14,250 nt of DNA from Actinomycetota bacterium (GTDB lineage Bacteria > Actinomycetota > Thermoleophilia > Gaiellales > Gaiellaceae): contig JAIBJP010000072.1 of NCBI GenBank assembly GCA_020029625.1, forward strand, positions 1 to 14,250, written 5' to 3'. Shown one piece after another: positions 5,921 to 14,083 of the stretch. How positions within the stretch are numbered: the first letter of the stretch is position 1; each line of letters begins with the position of its first letter. Position numbers and translations under genes: made by a program. The notes below the pieces were generated by a model, which saw only the letters and a program-made list of their open reading frames with translations, searched no databases and was not told the DNA's origin.

Positions 5921-7066
5921 TTATCCAAGCGTGAAGATGACCGGGTATTCCGCGGTGTTGTTCGCCGTGTTCGACTCGCCGGTGACCGGATCCACGTTGA
6001 CCTTGACGATCGTCCGTGTCCCGAACGAAGGCGGCCCGAGGTTGCGGAAGACGACGGTCTTCGTCTCGCCTGGATTGATGAGGTCGATTACCTGCTTGCG
6101 CCGGGTCGGCTGCGGGCTCTGCTGGATCGTCAGGGAAACCGTGATCTGCGTCTCCTGGCTCTCGCCCGAGTTCTTCACGAGCACCTGGAACGAGAGCCGG
6201 TCAGATGCCTTGACAGTGTTGTCCTCACTGGGGGAGAGCTGTTGGGCGCCCGGCTGCACGATCACGCTGACGATCTGACTCCCGTGCAGTCCACCCGCGG
6301 ACGGGCTCCGCGTCAGCCGCTCCACGATCAGGGTCCAGGCGGTTGGGCTCGCCAGGTCTCCGTTCTGGACGAACTTGGACTCCGGAATCGGGATGCCCTG
6401 GACGCCCTCCTTGTTCATCACCGTGCGCGAGCCTTCGTTGAAAAGGTCCGCGTAGACGACGTCGCTCGCCACGAGGCGTTGCGCAGGTATCGAAAGCCTC
6501 TGGCCCGCCTCGGCCGCATCCTTGGTCGACTGCACCTGGGCGAAGGCCTGGGCGAGCCCGTCGAGCCCTGTGACCCGGAACTCGAAAGCCTGCACGAGGC
6601 TCTCCTGCTCGTCGCGCAGCGGGCCCGGGGGCTCGAGCTTGCGCGCGCTGGCGAGGATCTGGGTGGACTGCTGGCGGAGGCCGTCGAGCTCGTCTCGGAG
6701 GTCGGCAAGCTTGATTCCAGGCGTTGTGATCAGCTGGTTCAACCGCTTTCCGACCTGCTCGGACTCGCTCGCCCGACCCGTGACCGCTTCCATGTACGAG
6801 CGGTACTCGGCCTTCTTCTGCCCCGAGCGGCAGCTGTTGACCCAGAGGACGAGGATGACCGCGAGGAGGATCGCCCCCGCGATGAGAATCCCGAGCCGGA
6901 AAAGCGAGGGCTGAGGGCCCCCGCCGCCGCCCGGGGGACGTGAGGGCATGCGCGGCCCGCGCCGAGGGGTCGGTCGCTCCCGGTCCGACGACTCGACGGT
7001 TGGAGACTCGTCGAAGAAGTCGAACTCGATGTCGGTCTGGGGATCGGTGCGCTCGCGCTCGAACAT
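5921..7066 (-). CDS. Single-pass membrane protein with CARDB-like C-terminal domain
   Basis: I recognise no named family for the whole 381-aa protein. The first 55 residues are acidic and then Pro/Gly/Arg-rich, suggesting a disordered cytoplasmic tail. A membrane helix spans about 58-77 (GILIAGAILLAVILVLWVNS). Residues 80-175 are charged and helical, probably coiled coil. The C-terminal third (about 270-381) looks like a beta-sandwich of the CARDB type: LSFQVLVKNSGESQETQITV, a NPGETKTVVF strand, and the closing motif VDPVTGESNTANNTAEYPVIF. The topology suggests that this part lies outside the cell, perhaps binding cell wall or another protein. The gene leads the minus-strand block and is divergent from the kinase at 7158. 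The ATG at 7066 is the first plausible start. Confidence 0.78.
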   Translation of the reverse strand: MFERERTDPQTDIEFDFFDESPTVESSDRERPTPRRGPRMPSRPPGGGGGPQPSLFRLGILIAGAILLAVILVLWVNSCRSGQKKAEYRSYMEAVTGRASESEQVGKRLNQLITTPGIKLADLRDELDGLRQQSTQILASARKLEPPGPLRDEQESLVQAFEFRVTGLDGLAQAFAQVQSTKDAAEAGQRLSIPAQRLVASDVVYADLFNEGSRTVMNKEGVQGIPIPESKFVQNGDLASPTAWTLIVERLTRSPSAGGLHGSQIVSVIVQPGAQQLSPSEDNTVKASDRLSFQVLVKNSGESQETQITVSLTIQQSPQPTRRKQVIDLINPGETKTVVFRNLGPPSFGTRTIVKVNVDPVTGESNTANNTAEYPVIFTLG

Positions 7067-7157
7067 GTCCGAGAGAGGGGCCGAAAGTTGGTCGAGTCTA
7101 CCACCCTGCCCGGCGATAGCAGGAGTTTAAGCCTCCACCGCCAAGAGCAGGACGCCG
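7067..7157. other. Divergent promoter region, CARDB-like gene / cell-wall kinase operon
   Basis: These 91 bases must contain, or overlap, the promoters for the minus-strand block and for the phosphorylation/cell-wall operon. I cannot assign a -35/-10 pair with confidence. There is no strong hairpin, and the Shine-Dalgarno signals on both sides are weak. Confidence 0.4.
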
Positions 7158-8762
7158 ATGGAGCGCGCCGTCGCCCTTCACCACGACCATCTCGTCCTTG
7201 GCCGCTACCGGCCCCTGCGACCGCTCGGCAGCGGGGGGTCTGGCTCGGTCTGGCTCGTGCGGGACGAGCGCTCGGCTCGTGACGTCGCGCTCAAAGTCGT
7301 CCCTCGAGAAGGCAAGGCCGGGTCGCGAGCCGAGCGAGAGGTGGAGGCCGCGACCCGGCTGCGCCACCCGCGTTGCCTACGAGCGCTCGCGCTCGAGCGG
7401 GACGATCGGCATGTCTATGTCGCCTACGAATACATCCCCGGCCACACGCTGCGGCAGGCGCTCCGTCACGGCGAGCTCGACGACGCCGACGCCGTCGAGG
7501 CGGGAGCGCAGGTGCTGGAGGCACTCGCGCACGCGCACAGCAAGGGAGTCGTGCACCGAGACGTCAAGCCGGCCAACGTCATGCTCGAGGAAGCCGAGGA
7601 CGTCTCTGTCCGCGTCCTTGACTTCGGCCTCGCGCAGCTCGAGGAAGCCGACACGCTCACCGCCGTCGGCGACGTGCCCGGGACCCTTGCCTACATCGCC
7701 CCCGAGCGGCTCGCCGGCCGAGACGCCACCGGAGCGGCCGACGTCTGGGCGGTGGGGGTCTATTTGTGGGAAGCGCTGGCGGGGCGACACCCGTTCTGGG
7801 CCATCTCGCCGCTGGAGACGGCACGGCGAGTCGCGGCCGGAGCTCCCTCGCTCGTCGCCCTGCGGCCCGACCTGCCCCGGAGGCTCACCGCTACCGTCGA
7901 CGCCATGCTCTCGCCGGCTCCCGGGCGGCGGCCTGCCGCGAAGGAGGCTGCGGCGGACCTGCGGACGTCGTGGAGTGCGCGGAGCGAGCGGCAGCGCGGG
8001 ACGACGTCGCGGACACAGCTCGTACAACGCGCCGGCCCGGCCGCGCTGGCAGCCGTGTACGGAGGCTCCGCGGCCTGGCTTCTGCCCTTCTTCCCTTCCG
8101 GCTGGCCCTTCCTCGTCGCCGCCGTCGCCGCCCTGGCGGGATTGGCGAGCCCCGCCGCCGGGCTGGGTTTCGCCCTGGCGATCCCGATCCTTCCGCTCGG
8201 CAACCTCTCTCTCGGCCTTGCGCTCGTGTATGCCGCCTTCGCGCTCGTTTGGTTCGCTCTCTTCGCCGGCGACGCGCGTACCGGCTTCCTCTTTCTGCTC
8301 GGTCCCGTGCTTGCGCCGGCACAAGCTCTGGTGCTCCTTCCCGCCCTTGTCCAGGGCGCACGCGGAGCCTTGCGCAGCGCGCTGCTCACGGCTGCGGCGG
8401 TTCCCGCCGCAGCCGTGATGGCGGTGCTGACCGAGACACGTCTCCCGTTCACGGAGGAGGAACCGCCGGAAACCCTCGTTCTGGCAGGCTCGCCCCATCC
8501 GGGGAGGGCGTTCGACGCCATCAACGCCTTCTTCTCGGCACATCCGGCCCTCTGGATCGAAGCCGCCGTGCTCGCAGCCGCGACGGTTGCCGGGCCGTAC
8601 GCCAGGTCGAGAGGTCTCTGGGGAGTTGCGGGCTGGGGCGCCGCGTTCCTCGCGGCGGCGGTTTTCGCCCCTCTCGGAGCCGTCAGCGCGTTCCCGTTGG
8701 CGCTCTGGGTCTGGGCAGGGGCGGCCGTTTTGGCTCTGCCGGTGCTGCGAACGCGTCGTTAG
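7158..8762 (+). CDS. Ser/Thr protein kinase fused to a polytopic membrane domain
   Basis: Residues 16-270 form a complete bacterial Hanks-type kinase: glycine loop GSGGSGSVW (24-32), Lys46 in VALKVV, catalytic loop VVHRDVKPANVM (131-142) with Asp135 and Asn140, DFG (155-157), GTLAYIAPERL (175-185) with the APE motif, and DVWAVGVYLWE. After a short basic linker, residues 294-530 contain roughly eight hydrophobic helices, with one longer polar loop around 426-465. The usual partner is one membrane helix with extracellular sensor domains such as PASTA, so this architecture is unusual. The membrane part could sense lipid or membrane state, which is inference. The ATG at 7158 precedes the kinase fold by a normal margin, but its Shine-Dalgarno is weak. 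It lies immediately upstream of fhaA, so it may phosphorylate proteins of this operon. Confidence 0.92.
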   Translation: MERAVALHHDHLVLGRYRPLRPLGSGGSGSVWLVRDERSARDVALKVVPREGKAGSRAEREVEAATRLRHPRCLRALALERDDRHVYVAYEYIPGHTLRQALRHGELDDADAVEAGAQVLEALAHAHSKGVVHRDVKPANVMLEEAEDVSVRVLDFGLAQLEEADTLTAVGDVPGTLAYIAPERLAGRDATGAADVWAVGVYLWEALAGRHPFWAISPLETARRVAAGAPSLVALRPDLPRRLTATVDAMLSPAPGRRPAAKEAAADLRTSWSARSERQRGTTSRTQLVQRAGPAALAAVYGGSAAWLLPFFPSGWPFLVAAVAALAGLASPAAGLGFALAIPILPLGNLSLGLALVYAAFALVWFALFAGDARTGFLFLLGPVLAPAQALVLLPALVQGARGALRSALLTAAAVPAAAVMAVLTETRLPFTEEEPPETLVLAGSPHPGRAFDAINAFFSAHPALWIEAAVLAAATVAGPYARSRGLWGVAGWGAAFLAAAVFAPLGAVSAFPLALWVWAGAAVLALPVLRTRR

Positions 8763-8796
8763 AGTGCTGCGGGGCACAATTGCGCTCTCGCACCCG

Positions 8797-9585
8797 GTGA
8801 ACGTCCTTCGCAGCATCGAGACCAGAATCGAGTCCCTCGTGGAGGGTGTCTTCGGCCGTGGTCCGTTCCGTTCGCACGTGCAGCCCGTAGAGCTCGCCCG
8901 CAAGCTCGCGAAGGAGATGGACGACCACAAGACGATCTCGATCTCGCGCGTGTACGTCCCGAACGAGTACGTGATCTACCTGGCCCCTCGCGACCGGGAG
9001 CAGTTCGCAAGCTACGAAGGCTCACTCCTGACCGAACTGGCGGACTACCTCTCCGAGCACGCCCGTCGTGAGGGTTACTCGCTGCTCTCGACGCCGAAGG
9101 TGCTGCTCGAAGAGGACGACGACCTCGACGTGGGCGAGTTCGGAATCGCGACGCGAATGGTTCAGGCACGGCGCACCAGGGAGGCGGAGGAGCCCCAGAT
9201 GGTCGAGGCGGAGCAGCCGAGCGCCACGAGGGTCTTCAAGGCGCCTGTGGCCGCCACCGCCGCGGTCTCGGCCGAGGAGGCGGAGAAGCTCGGACTAGCC
9301 CACGAGCCGCGCGCCTTCCTGAGCGTCGGCGGGAAGCGCCACGAGCTCTCCGCACCCAGAGCCACCCTTGGCCGCTCCCGCGAATGCGACATCACACTCG
9401 AGGACGCGAACGTCTCGCGCCGGCATGCCGAGGTGCGCCACGAGAACGGGGCGTGGTGGATCGTCGATCTCGGCTCCACGAACGGGGTCGAGGTGAACGG
9501 CGAGCGGGTCGACCGCGCCCGGCTGAACCACGAGGACCGCGTCGTCCTTGGCCAGACCGAGCTCGTCTTCGAGCAGCCCGGGTGA
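8797..9585 (+). CDS. fhaA: FHA domain protein FhaA (DUF3662 plus FHA)
   Basis: FhaA proteins bind phosphothreonine partners of the cell-wall kinases; in mycobacteria FhaA binds phosphorylated MviN/MurJ and affects peptidoglycan synthesis. Residues 1-125 match the DUF3662 region: VLRSIETRIESLVEGVFGR (3-21), then VQPVELARKLAKEMDDH. A Glu/Ala-rich linker (126-170) leads to an FHA domain with GRSRECD (192-198), SRRH (207-210) and GSTNG (226-230), the phosphopeptide-binding residues. I chose the GTG at 8797 (262 aa) because the family's conserved N-terminus begins there. An in-frame GTG at 8764, 2 nt after the kinase stop, would add 11 residues and is possible. The open frame continues further upstream inside the kinase gene but has no family resemblance there. 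Neither GTG has a clear Shine-Dalgarno, so coupling to the kinase gene is likely. Confidence 0.92.
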   Translation: MNVLRSIETRIESLVEGVFGRGPFRSHVQPVELARKLAKEMDDHKTISISRVYVPNEYVIYLAPRDREQFASYEGSLLTELADYLSEHARREGYSLLSTPKVLLEEDDDLDVGEFGIATRMVQARRTREAEEPQMVEAEQPSATRVFKAPVAATAAVSAEEAEKLGLAHEPRAFLSVGGKRHELSAPRATLGRSRECDITLEDANVSRRHAEVRHENGAWWIVDLGSTNGVEVNGERVDRARLNHEDRVVLGQTELVFEQPG

Positions 9586-9592
9586 CCGGTAG

Positions 9593-10057
9593 ATGAGCGT
9601 CGAGCCGGTCCTCCTCGCGCTCAAGGCCCTCTTCCTCGTTCTGCTCTACTTCTTCATCTGGAGGGTCATCCGCTCGGCTTCGCGAGAGCTGCGCGTCGCG
9701 CCGCAGGAGAGCTTCATCCTCGCTCCGTCCCAGCTGGCCGCGGAGCACCCTGCGGCGTCCGGCGGCCGGTTCGTGGTCGAGCGCAGCAAGGTGGTCAAGC
9801 CGGGCAGAACCTTCGAAGCCGGGCCGGTGCCTCTGACCATCGGTCGTGCGGAGGACAACACGGTCGCGCTGAAGGGCGACGACTTCGCCTCCGGGCATCA
9901 TGCGCGGATCGAATCGCAGCGGGACGGGGTATGGATTCTCGATCTGGGCTCCACAAACGGGACCTTCGTCAACGGCGCCCGTCTCGACGGCCGGCGGCAG
10001 CTCCGTGAGGGCGACGTCGTGCAGATCGGCGACACGGAGCTTCGGTTCGAGCGATGA
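9593..10057 (+). CDS. fhaB: Membrane-anchored FHA domain protein FhaB (FipA-like)
   Basis: This 154-aa protein has an N-terminal membrane helix (about 5-25) followed by a flexible segment and one FHA domain. Phosphopeptide-binding positions are GRAEDN (84-89), SGHH (100-103) and GSTNG (119-123), so the key Arg, Ser, His and Asn are present. In mycobacteria the homologue, FhaB/FipA, links kinase signalling to the division protein FtsZ-FtsQ complex. The same role here is inferred from order and architecture. The ATG at 9593 lies 7 nt after the fhaA stop, and the gene's own stop overlaps the pstP start as ATGA, so it belongs to the same operon. Confidence 0.93.
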   Translation: MSVEPVLLALKALFLVLLYFFIWRVIRSASRELRVAPQESFILAPSQLAAEHPAASGGRFVVERSKVVKPGRTFEAGPVPLTIGRAEDNTVALKGDDFASGHHARIESQRDGVWILDLGSTNGTFVNGARLDGRRQLREGDVVQIGDTELRFER

Positions 10058-11295
10058 GGATCGCTGACAGCGCAGGCACCACCGACGCGGGCCGCAAGCG
10101 GCGCCGCAACGAGGACTCCTTCGTCCGCGAGCCGCCGCTCTTCGCGGTCGCCGACGGCATGGGAGGCGCCCAGGCCGGCGAGGTTGCCTCGCGGCTCGCG
10201 GCGGCCGCCTTCCGCGAGTTCCACGAGGCAGACGAGCTGGACCCCGAGGAGCGCGTCGCCGCGATCATCCAGGAGGCGAACCGCCGCATCTACGAGCGCG
10301 CACGAAGCGACGCGCAGGCCTCCGGGATGGGCACCACCATCACGGCCGCGCTCGTCTCGGACGGATCCGTTGCGATCGGACACGTCGGGGACTCGCGCGC
10401 GTACAGGCTTCGCGGGGGCAAGCTCGAGCAGCTGACAGAAGATCATTCGCTCGTGGCGGATCTCGTCCGGAGCGGCCGCCTGACTCCCGAGGAGGCCGAC
10501 GCGCATCCACAGCGCTCGGTGATCACACGCGCTCTCGGCACCGACCTCCAGGTCGACGTGGACACGTTCACCGTCGAGCCGGAGGCCGACGACGTCTTCG
10601 TGCTCTGTTCCGACGGGCTGACAACGATGGTCGACGACGAGGAGATCGCGCGGACGGTCGCCAACGCGGATTCGCTCGAGCAAGCGACGAAGGCACTTGT
10701 GAAGGCCGCGAACCGCGCCGGCGGCGAGGACAACATCACGGTCGTCCTCTTCCGGCTCGAAGGCGAACCAGCCTCCATCGAGGACACGGCCGTCGCCGCG
10801 CCGAACGGCCGCGGGGAGACCGACCTCGAGGACACGCTCTCGGGGCTCGAGGCCCCGGCGGCCCTCGCGGCGAGCCCGACAGCCGTGCTGGAGCGCGAGG
10901 AGGACGAGGAGACGCAGGCCTGGGGCCGGCCCCTCGACGAGGAAGAGCCGCAGCGCAGGCCGGCCAAGCCGCCCAAGCGTCGGCGCTGGGGGCGGCGCAT
11001 CTTCTGGTCGGTTCTGGGGCTCGCCTTTGTCCTGGCGGTCATCGCCGCCGCCTTCTGGGCGCTTTCGCGCGCCAACTTCATCGGGGCCGACGAGGACGGC
11101 AACGTCGTCGTCTATCAGGGCGTCCCCTGGGAGCTCGGCGGCGGAATCGACCTCTTTCGCGCGCGCTACGTCAGCCGCCTGCAGGCCGTTCAGCTCGCGG
11201 AGACCGAGCGAAAGTCGCTCTTCAATCACGACCTCGTCTCGTACGACGAGGCCCGCGCTCGGCTGGCTCCCTACGAGGCGGAGGGCGTTCCCTGA
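10054..11295 (+). CDS. pstP: PP2C-family Ser/Thr phosphatase PstP
   Basis: PstP removes phosphates placed by the Ser/Thr kinases, resetting kinases and cell-wall targets. Residues 1-236 are a PP2C domain with its metal-binding acids: RNED (Glu20, Asp21), ADGMGG (Asp34), GHVGDSRAY (109-117), CSDGLT (Asp187) and GEDN (Asp226). A long acidic, Pro/Ala-rich cytoplasmic linker (about 237-310) runs into a basic patch, one membrane helix (about 315-338) and a roughly 75-residue external domain containing VVVYQGVPWELGG. This layout matches actinobacterial PstP, and the 413-aa length is on the short side because the external part is small. The ATG overlaps the fhaB stop in ATGA, which indicates translational coupling. 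Confidence 0.96.
   Translation: MRIADSAGTTDAGRKRRRNEDSFVREPPLFAVADGMGGAQAGEVASRLAAAAFREFHEADELDPEERVAAIIQEANRRIYERARSDAQASGMGTTITAALVSDGSVAIGHVGDSRAYRLRGGKLEQLTEDHSLVADLVRSGRLTPEEADAHPQRSVITRALGTDLQVDVDTFTVEPEADDVFVLCSDGLTTMVDDEEIARTVANADSLEQATKALVKAANRAGGEDNITVVLFRLEGEPASIEDTAVAAPNGRGETDLEDTLSGLEAPAALAASPTAVLEREEDEETQAWGRPLDEEEPQRRPAKPPKRRRWGRRIFWSVLGLAFVLAVIAAAFWALSRANFIGADEDGNVVVYQGVPWELGGGIDLFRARYVSRLQAVQLAETERKSLFNHDLVSYDEARARLAPYEAEGVP
11280..11285 (+). promoter_or_regulatory. Shine-Dalgarno that points to a CTG start for rodA
   Basis: GGAGGG lies 6 nt before the CTG at 11292-11294. That CTG overlaps the pstP stop codon as CTGA, mirroring the ATGA overlaps at fhaB/pstP and rodA/pbpA. 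No ATG, GTG or TTG occurs in this frame before 11424, so the site decides the rodA start. Confidence 0.7.
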
Positions 11296-12590
11296 CGCTC
11301 AGAAACAGGGAGCTCGTCAACCTCCTCCTAGTCGGGTTCCTGACGGCGACCGGGTTTGCCGCCGTCTACATCGCCCGGCAGGACGTCGTCTCGACCGCCT
11401 CGCTGTCGTATGCGGCCTTCTTCGTGGCGCTCTACGTCGCAGCGCACCTCGTCGTCCGGGTCGCCCTACCGCTCGCCGACCCCTACCTCCTGCCCCTCTC
11501 CGGGGTTCTCACCGGCCTCGGGCTGACGATGATCTACCGGATCGACCCGGATCTGGCCTTCCGGCAAGGGCTCTGGGTCGTCATCGGGCTGGCGGCCTTC
11601 GCGGCGCTCGTGCTCTTCCTCAAGGACTACCGGACGTTCGACCAGGTCAAGTACATCCTCGGGCTCGCGGCCATTTTTCTGCTCGCCCTTCCCGCGGTAC
11701 CCGGTCTCGGGCGCACGATCAACGGCGCTTCGCTGTGGGTGGGCGTCGGGCCCGTCGTCTTCCAGCCGGGCGAGTTCGCCAAGGTCCTGCTGGTCGTCTT
11801 TCTAGCGGGGTACTTGCGCGACAACCGGGAGATGCTCTCGATGGGAAGCGGTCGCTACGGGCTTCCCTCCCTGAAGCACTTCGGACCGCTGCTGATCATC
11901 TGGGGAGGCGCGATGCTCGTCCTCTTCCAGACGAACGACCTCGGGGGCGGCCTCCTCTATTTCTCCATCTTCCTCGCCATGCTCTGGGTGGCGACGGCCC
12001 GCTGGGCGTACGTCGCGGTGGGAGGACTGCTCTTCGCCGCGGGCGCTTACGCCCTCTATCACGTGACGCCGCACGTGCAGGACCGGGTCGCCATCTGGCT
12101 GGACTGCAGCTGGACGGTTTCGAACGCCTGCCCCGTCTACACGGAGGGCTATCAGCTCGCCCAGTCGATCTACGCGATCTCCGGCGGGGGCCTCTTCGGG
12201 CAGGGGCTCGGGGAAGGCGTGCTCATCTCGCCCGAGGGGCACACCTACATCCCCTTTCTCTCGACCGACTTCATCTTCGCCGCGATCGCGCAGGAGCTCG
12301 GGCTCGCAGGCGCGGCCGCGCTCGTCCTTCTCTACGTCGTCTTCCTGTACCGAGGCTTCCGCATCGCGCTGATGGCTGACGACGGCTTCTCGAAGCTCCT
12401 CGCCGTCGGACTCACCTCGGCGCTCGCGATTCAGGCGTTCATCATCACCGCTGGAGTCACCGGCCTGATCCCGCTGACGGGGATCACGCTGCCGTACGTC
12501 TCCTACGGCGGGTCGAGCATCGTCGCCAACTTCCTCATCGTCGGTCTCCTGCTCATGGTTTCGAACCACGTCAACCGAGAGCGCTCATGA
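11292..12590 (+). CDS. rodA: SEDS peptidoglycan glycosyltransferase RodA
   Basis: RodA polymerises lipid II into glycan strands in the membrane, together with a class B penicillin-binding protein. SEDS landmarks are NGASLWVGVGPVVFQPGEFAK (about residues 144-164), NDLGGGLLYF (215-224), the extracellular TDFIFAAIAQELG (325-337) with Asp326 at the position of the proposed catalytic Asp, and VSYGGSSIVANF (403-414). I place the start at the CTG at 11292 (432 aa). From there the protein begins TLRNRELVNLLLVGFLTATG, the expected first membrane helix, behind a good Shine-Dalgarno. The first conventional start, GTG 11424, would give 388 aa and drop that helix. FtsW is the alternative, but its position between pstP and pbpA argues for RodA. 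Two cysteines (272 and 280) in an external loop might form a disulfide. Its stop overlaps the pbpA ATG. Confidence 0.93.
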   Translation: MTLRNRELVNLLLVGFLTATGFAAVYIARQDVVSTASLSYAAFFVALYVAAHLVVRVALPLADPYLLPLSGVLTGLGLTMIYRIDPDLAFRQGLWVVIGLAAFAALVLFLKDYRTFDQVKYILGLAAIFLLALPAVPGLGRTINGASLWVGVGPVVFQPGEFAKVLLVVFLAGYLRDNREMLSMGSGRYGLPSLKHFGPLLIIWGGAMLVLFQTNDLGGGLLYFSIFLAMLWVATARWAYVAVGGLLFAAGAYALYHVTPHVQDRVAIWLDCSWTVSNACPVYTEGYQLAQSIYAISGGGLFGQGLGEGVLISPEGHTYIPFLSTDFIFAAIAQELGLAGAAALVLLYVVFLYRGFRIALMADDGFSKLLAVGLTSALAIQAFIITAGVTGLIPLTGITLPYVSYGGSSIVANFLIVGLLLMVSNHVNRERS

Positions 12591-14071
12591 ATCCTCAGAT
12601 ACGGCGGCTCTTCTTCGTCCTGGTCACCCTCTTCGTGGCCGTCATCGGCATGTCCACCTGGTGGCTCTGGAAGGCCCCGGACCTCGAAGCCCGGCGCGGG
12701 AATCCCACACTGCTCGTCAAGCAGTTGACGATCGAGCGCGGGCGGATCTTCGCCGCCGACGGCAAGACCGTCTTCGCCCGGAACCGCAAGGTGAAGCAGA
12801 AGAGCCTCGGCAGGACGTGGTTCCTCCGCGTCTATCCGCAGCGCAGGCTCGTCGCCCACCCGGTCGGCTATTCGACGATCGAGAGATCGCGCACGGGTCT
12901 CGAGAAGTCGCTGAACGACTTCCTGACGGGCTCGAACGCGAACCTCGACACCGTCCTCGACAACGCGCTCGACAAGCTTAAGGGCCTCACTCAGAAGGGA
13001 AACGACGTCGTCACGACGATCAACGCGCGAGCACAAAGGGTCGCCATGGACGCCCTCGGGGGGAAGTGCGGTGCCGCCGTGGCTCTCGAGCCTTCGACGG
13101 GTCGCGTGCTCGTGCTCGCGTCCCAGCCCTCATTCGACCCGAATCTCGTCGAGGGTCATTTCAACCAGATCCTGCGGACGAAGGCCGCGTGCGGAAGCGC
13201 GAGCCCGTTGCTCGACCGCGCGACTCAGGGCCGCTTCATCCCCGGTTCGACCTTCAAGGTCGTCACCGCCGCAGCGGCGCTCGACACTGGCCGGTTCACG
13301 CCCTCGAGCCGCTTCGACGACCCCGGCTACTGCATCGAGTACGGCAAGAGGGTCTCGAACTTCGCCGACCAAAGCGGGCCCGAGGTCTTTGGAAACGTTT
13401 CCTTCACCCAGGCGATGGAGCACTCGATCAACGCCGTCTTCTGCAACATCGGCAAGAAGCTCGGGCCGACCGTCGTGCTGGACTACGCGCAGCGCTTCGG
13501 CTTCTACGAGGAGCCGCCCATCGAGCTGCCCTCCGAAGAGGTGGCGCCGAGCGGCCTTTACCGCAGGAACCGGCTCTACCTGCCCAGGGACCCGAACCAG
13601 GTCGACCCCGGCAGGCTCGCCTTCGGCCAGGAGCGGCTCCTCGCAACTCCGCTCCAGATGGCGCTGGTCGCGGCGGGCATCGGAAACGACGGGATCGTCA
13701 TGCAGCCGACCCTGGTCGACAGGATCGTGGCGCCCGACGGGAAGGTGATCGAGCGCTCGAACCCGAAGGAGTGGAAGGAGGCGATCAAACCGCGCACGGC
13801 AGCCGAGCTCACCGCCATGATGCGGGCGGTGGTCGAATCGGGCACGGGCACCGCTGCCCAGATTTCCGGCGTACCCGTCGCCGGCAAGACCGGGACCGCC
13901 GAAACCGGCGTCTCAGGCCGAAACGACACCTGGTTCATCGCCTTCGCGCCTGCCGACCGGCCCCGCGTCGCGGTTGCCGTCGCCCTGTCGGGCCAGAGCG
14001 GCACGGGTGGCGCCACCGCCGCGCCGATCGCGAAGGCGATCATCGAAGCGCTCTTAAAGAGAAATCCCTAG
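12587..14071 (+). CDS. pbpA: Class B penicillin-binding protein PbpA
   Basis: PbpA cross-links peptidoglycan as the transpeptidase partner of RodA. The 494-aa protein has a membrane helix at about residues 8-28, a dimerisation/pedestal region (about 30-145) and a transpeptidase domain. The penicillin-binding motifs are intact: STFK (Ser221 nucleophile, Lys224), SIN (280-282) and KTGTAE (434-439). Length agrees with the mycobacterial PbpA of about 490 aa. Four cysteines (161, 202, 249, 286) lie in the extracytoplasmic part, an even number that could allow disulfides. The ATG overlaps the rodA stop as ATGA, so the pair is translationally coupled. The kinase gene starts 12 nt after its stop. Confidence 0.97.
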   Translation: MNPQIRRLFFVLVTLFVAVIGMSTWWLWKAPDLEARRGNPTLLVKQLTIERGRIFAADGKTVFARNRKVKQKSLGRTWFLRVYPQRRLVAHPVGYSTIERSRTGLEKSLNDFLTGSNANLDTVLDNALDKLKGLTQKGNDVVTTINARAQRVAMDALGGKCGAAVALEPSTGRVLVLASQPSFDPNLVEGHFNQILRTKAACGSASPLLDRATQGRFIPGSTFKVVTAAAALDTGRFTPSSRFDDPGYCIEYGKRVSNFADQSGPEVFGNVSFTQAMEHSINAVFCNIGKKLGPTVVLDYAQRFGFYEEPPIELPSEEVAPSGLYRRNRLYLPRDPNQVDPGRLAFGQERLLATPLQMALVAAGIGNDGIVMQPTLVDRIVAPDGKVIERSNPKEWKEAIKPRTAAELTAMMRAVVESGTGTAAQISGVPVAGKTGTAETGVSGRNDTWFIAFAPADRPRVAVAVALSGQSGTGGATAAPIAKAIIEALLKRNP

Positions 14072-14083
14072 TCTGAATCTCAG

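Noticed and set aside
7377..8930. 517-aa open frame on the minus strand
   Set aside because: It is antisense to a kinase with all catalytic motifs. The product is a biased Arg/Gly/Glu string without recognisable domains, as expected from G+C-rich codon shadowing.
9898..11229. 443-aa open frame on the minus strand
   Set aside because: It lies opposite pstP, whose PP2C motifs are complete, and has low-complexity shadow composition.
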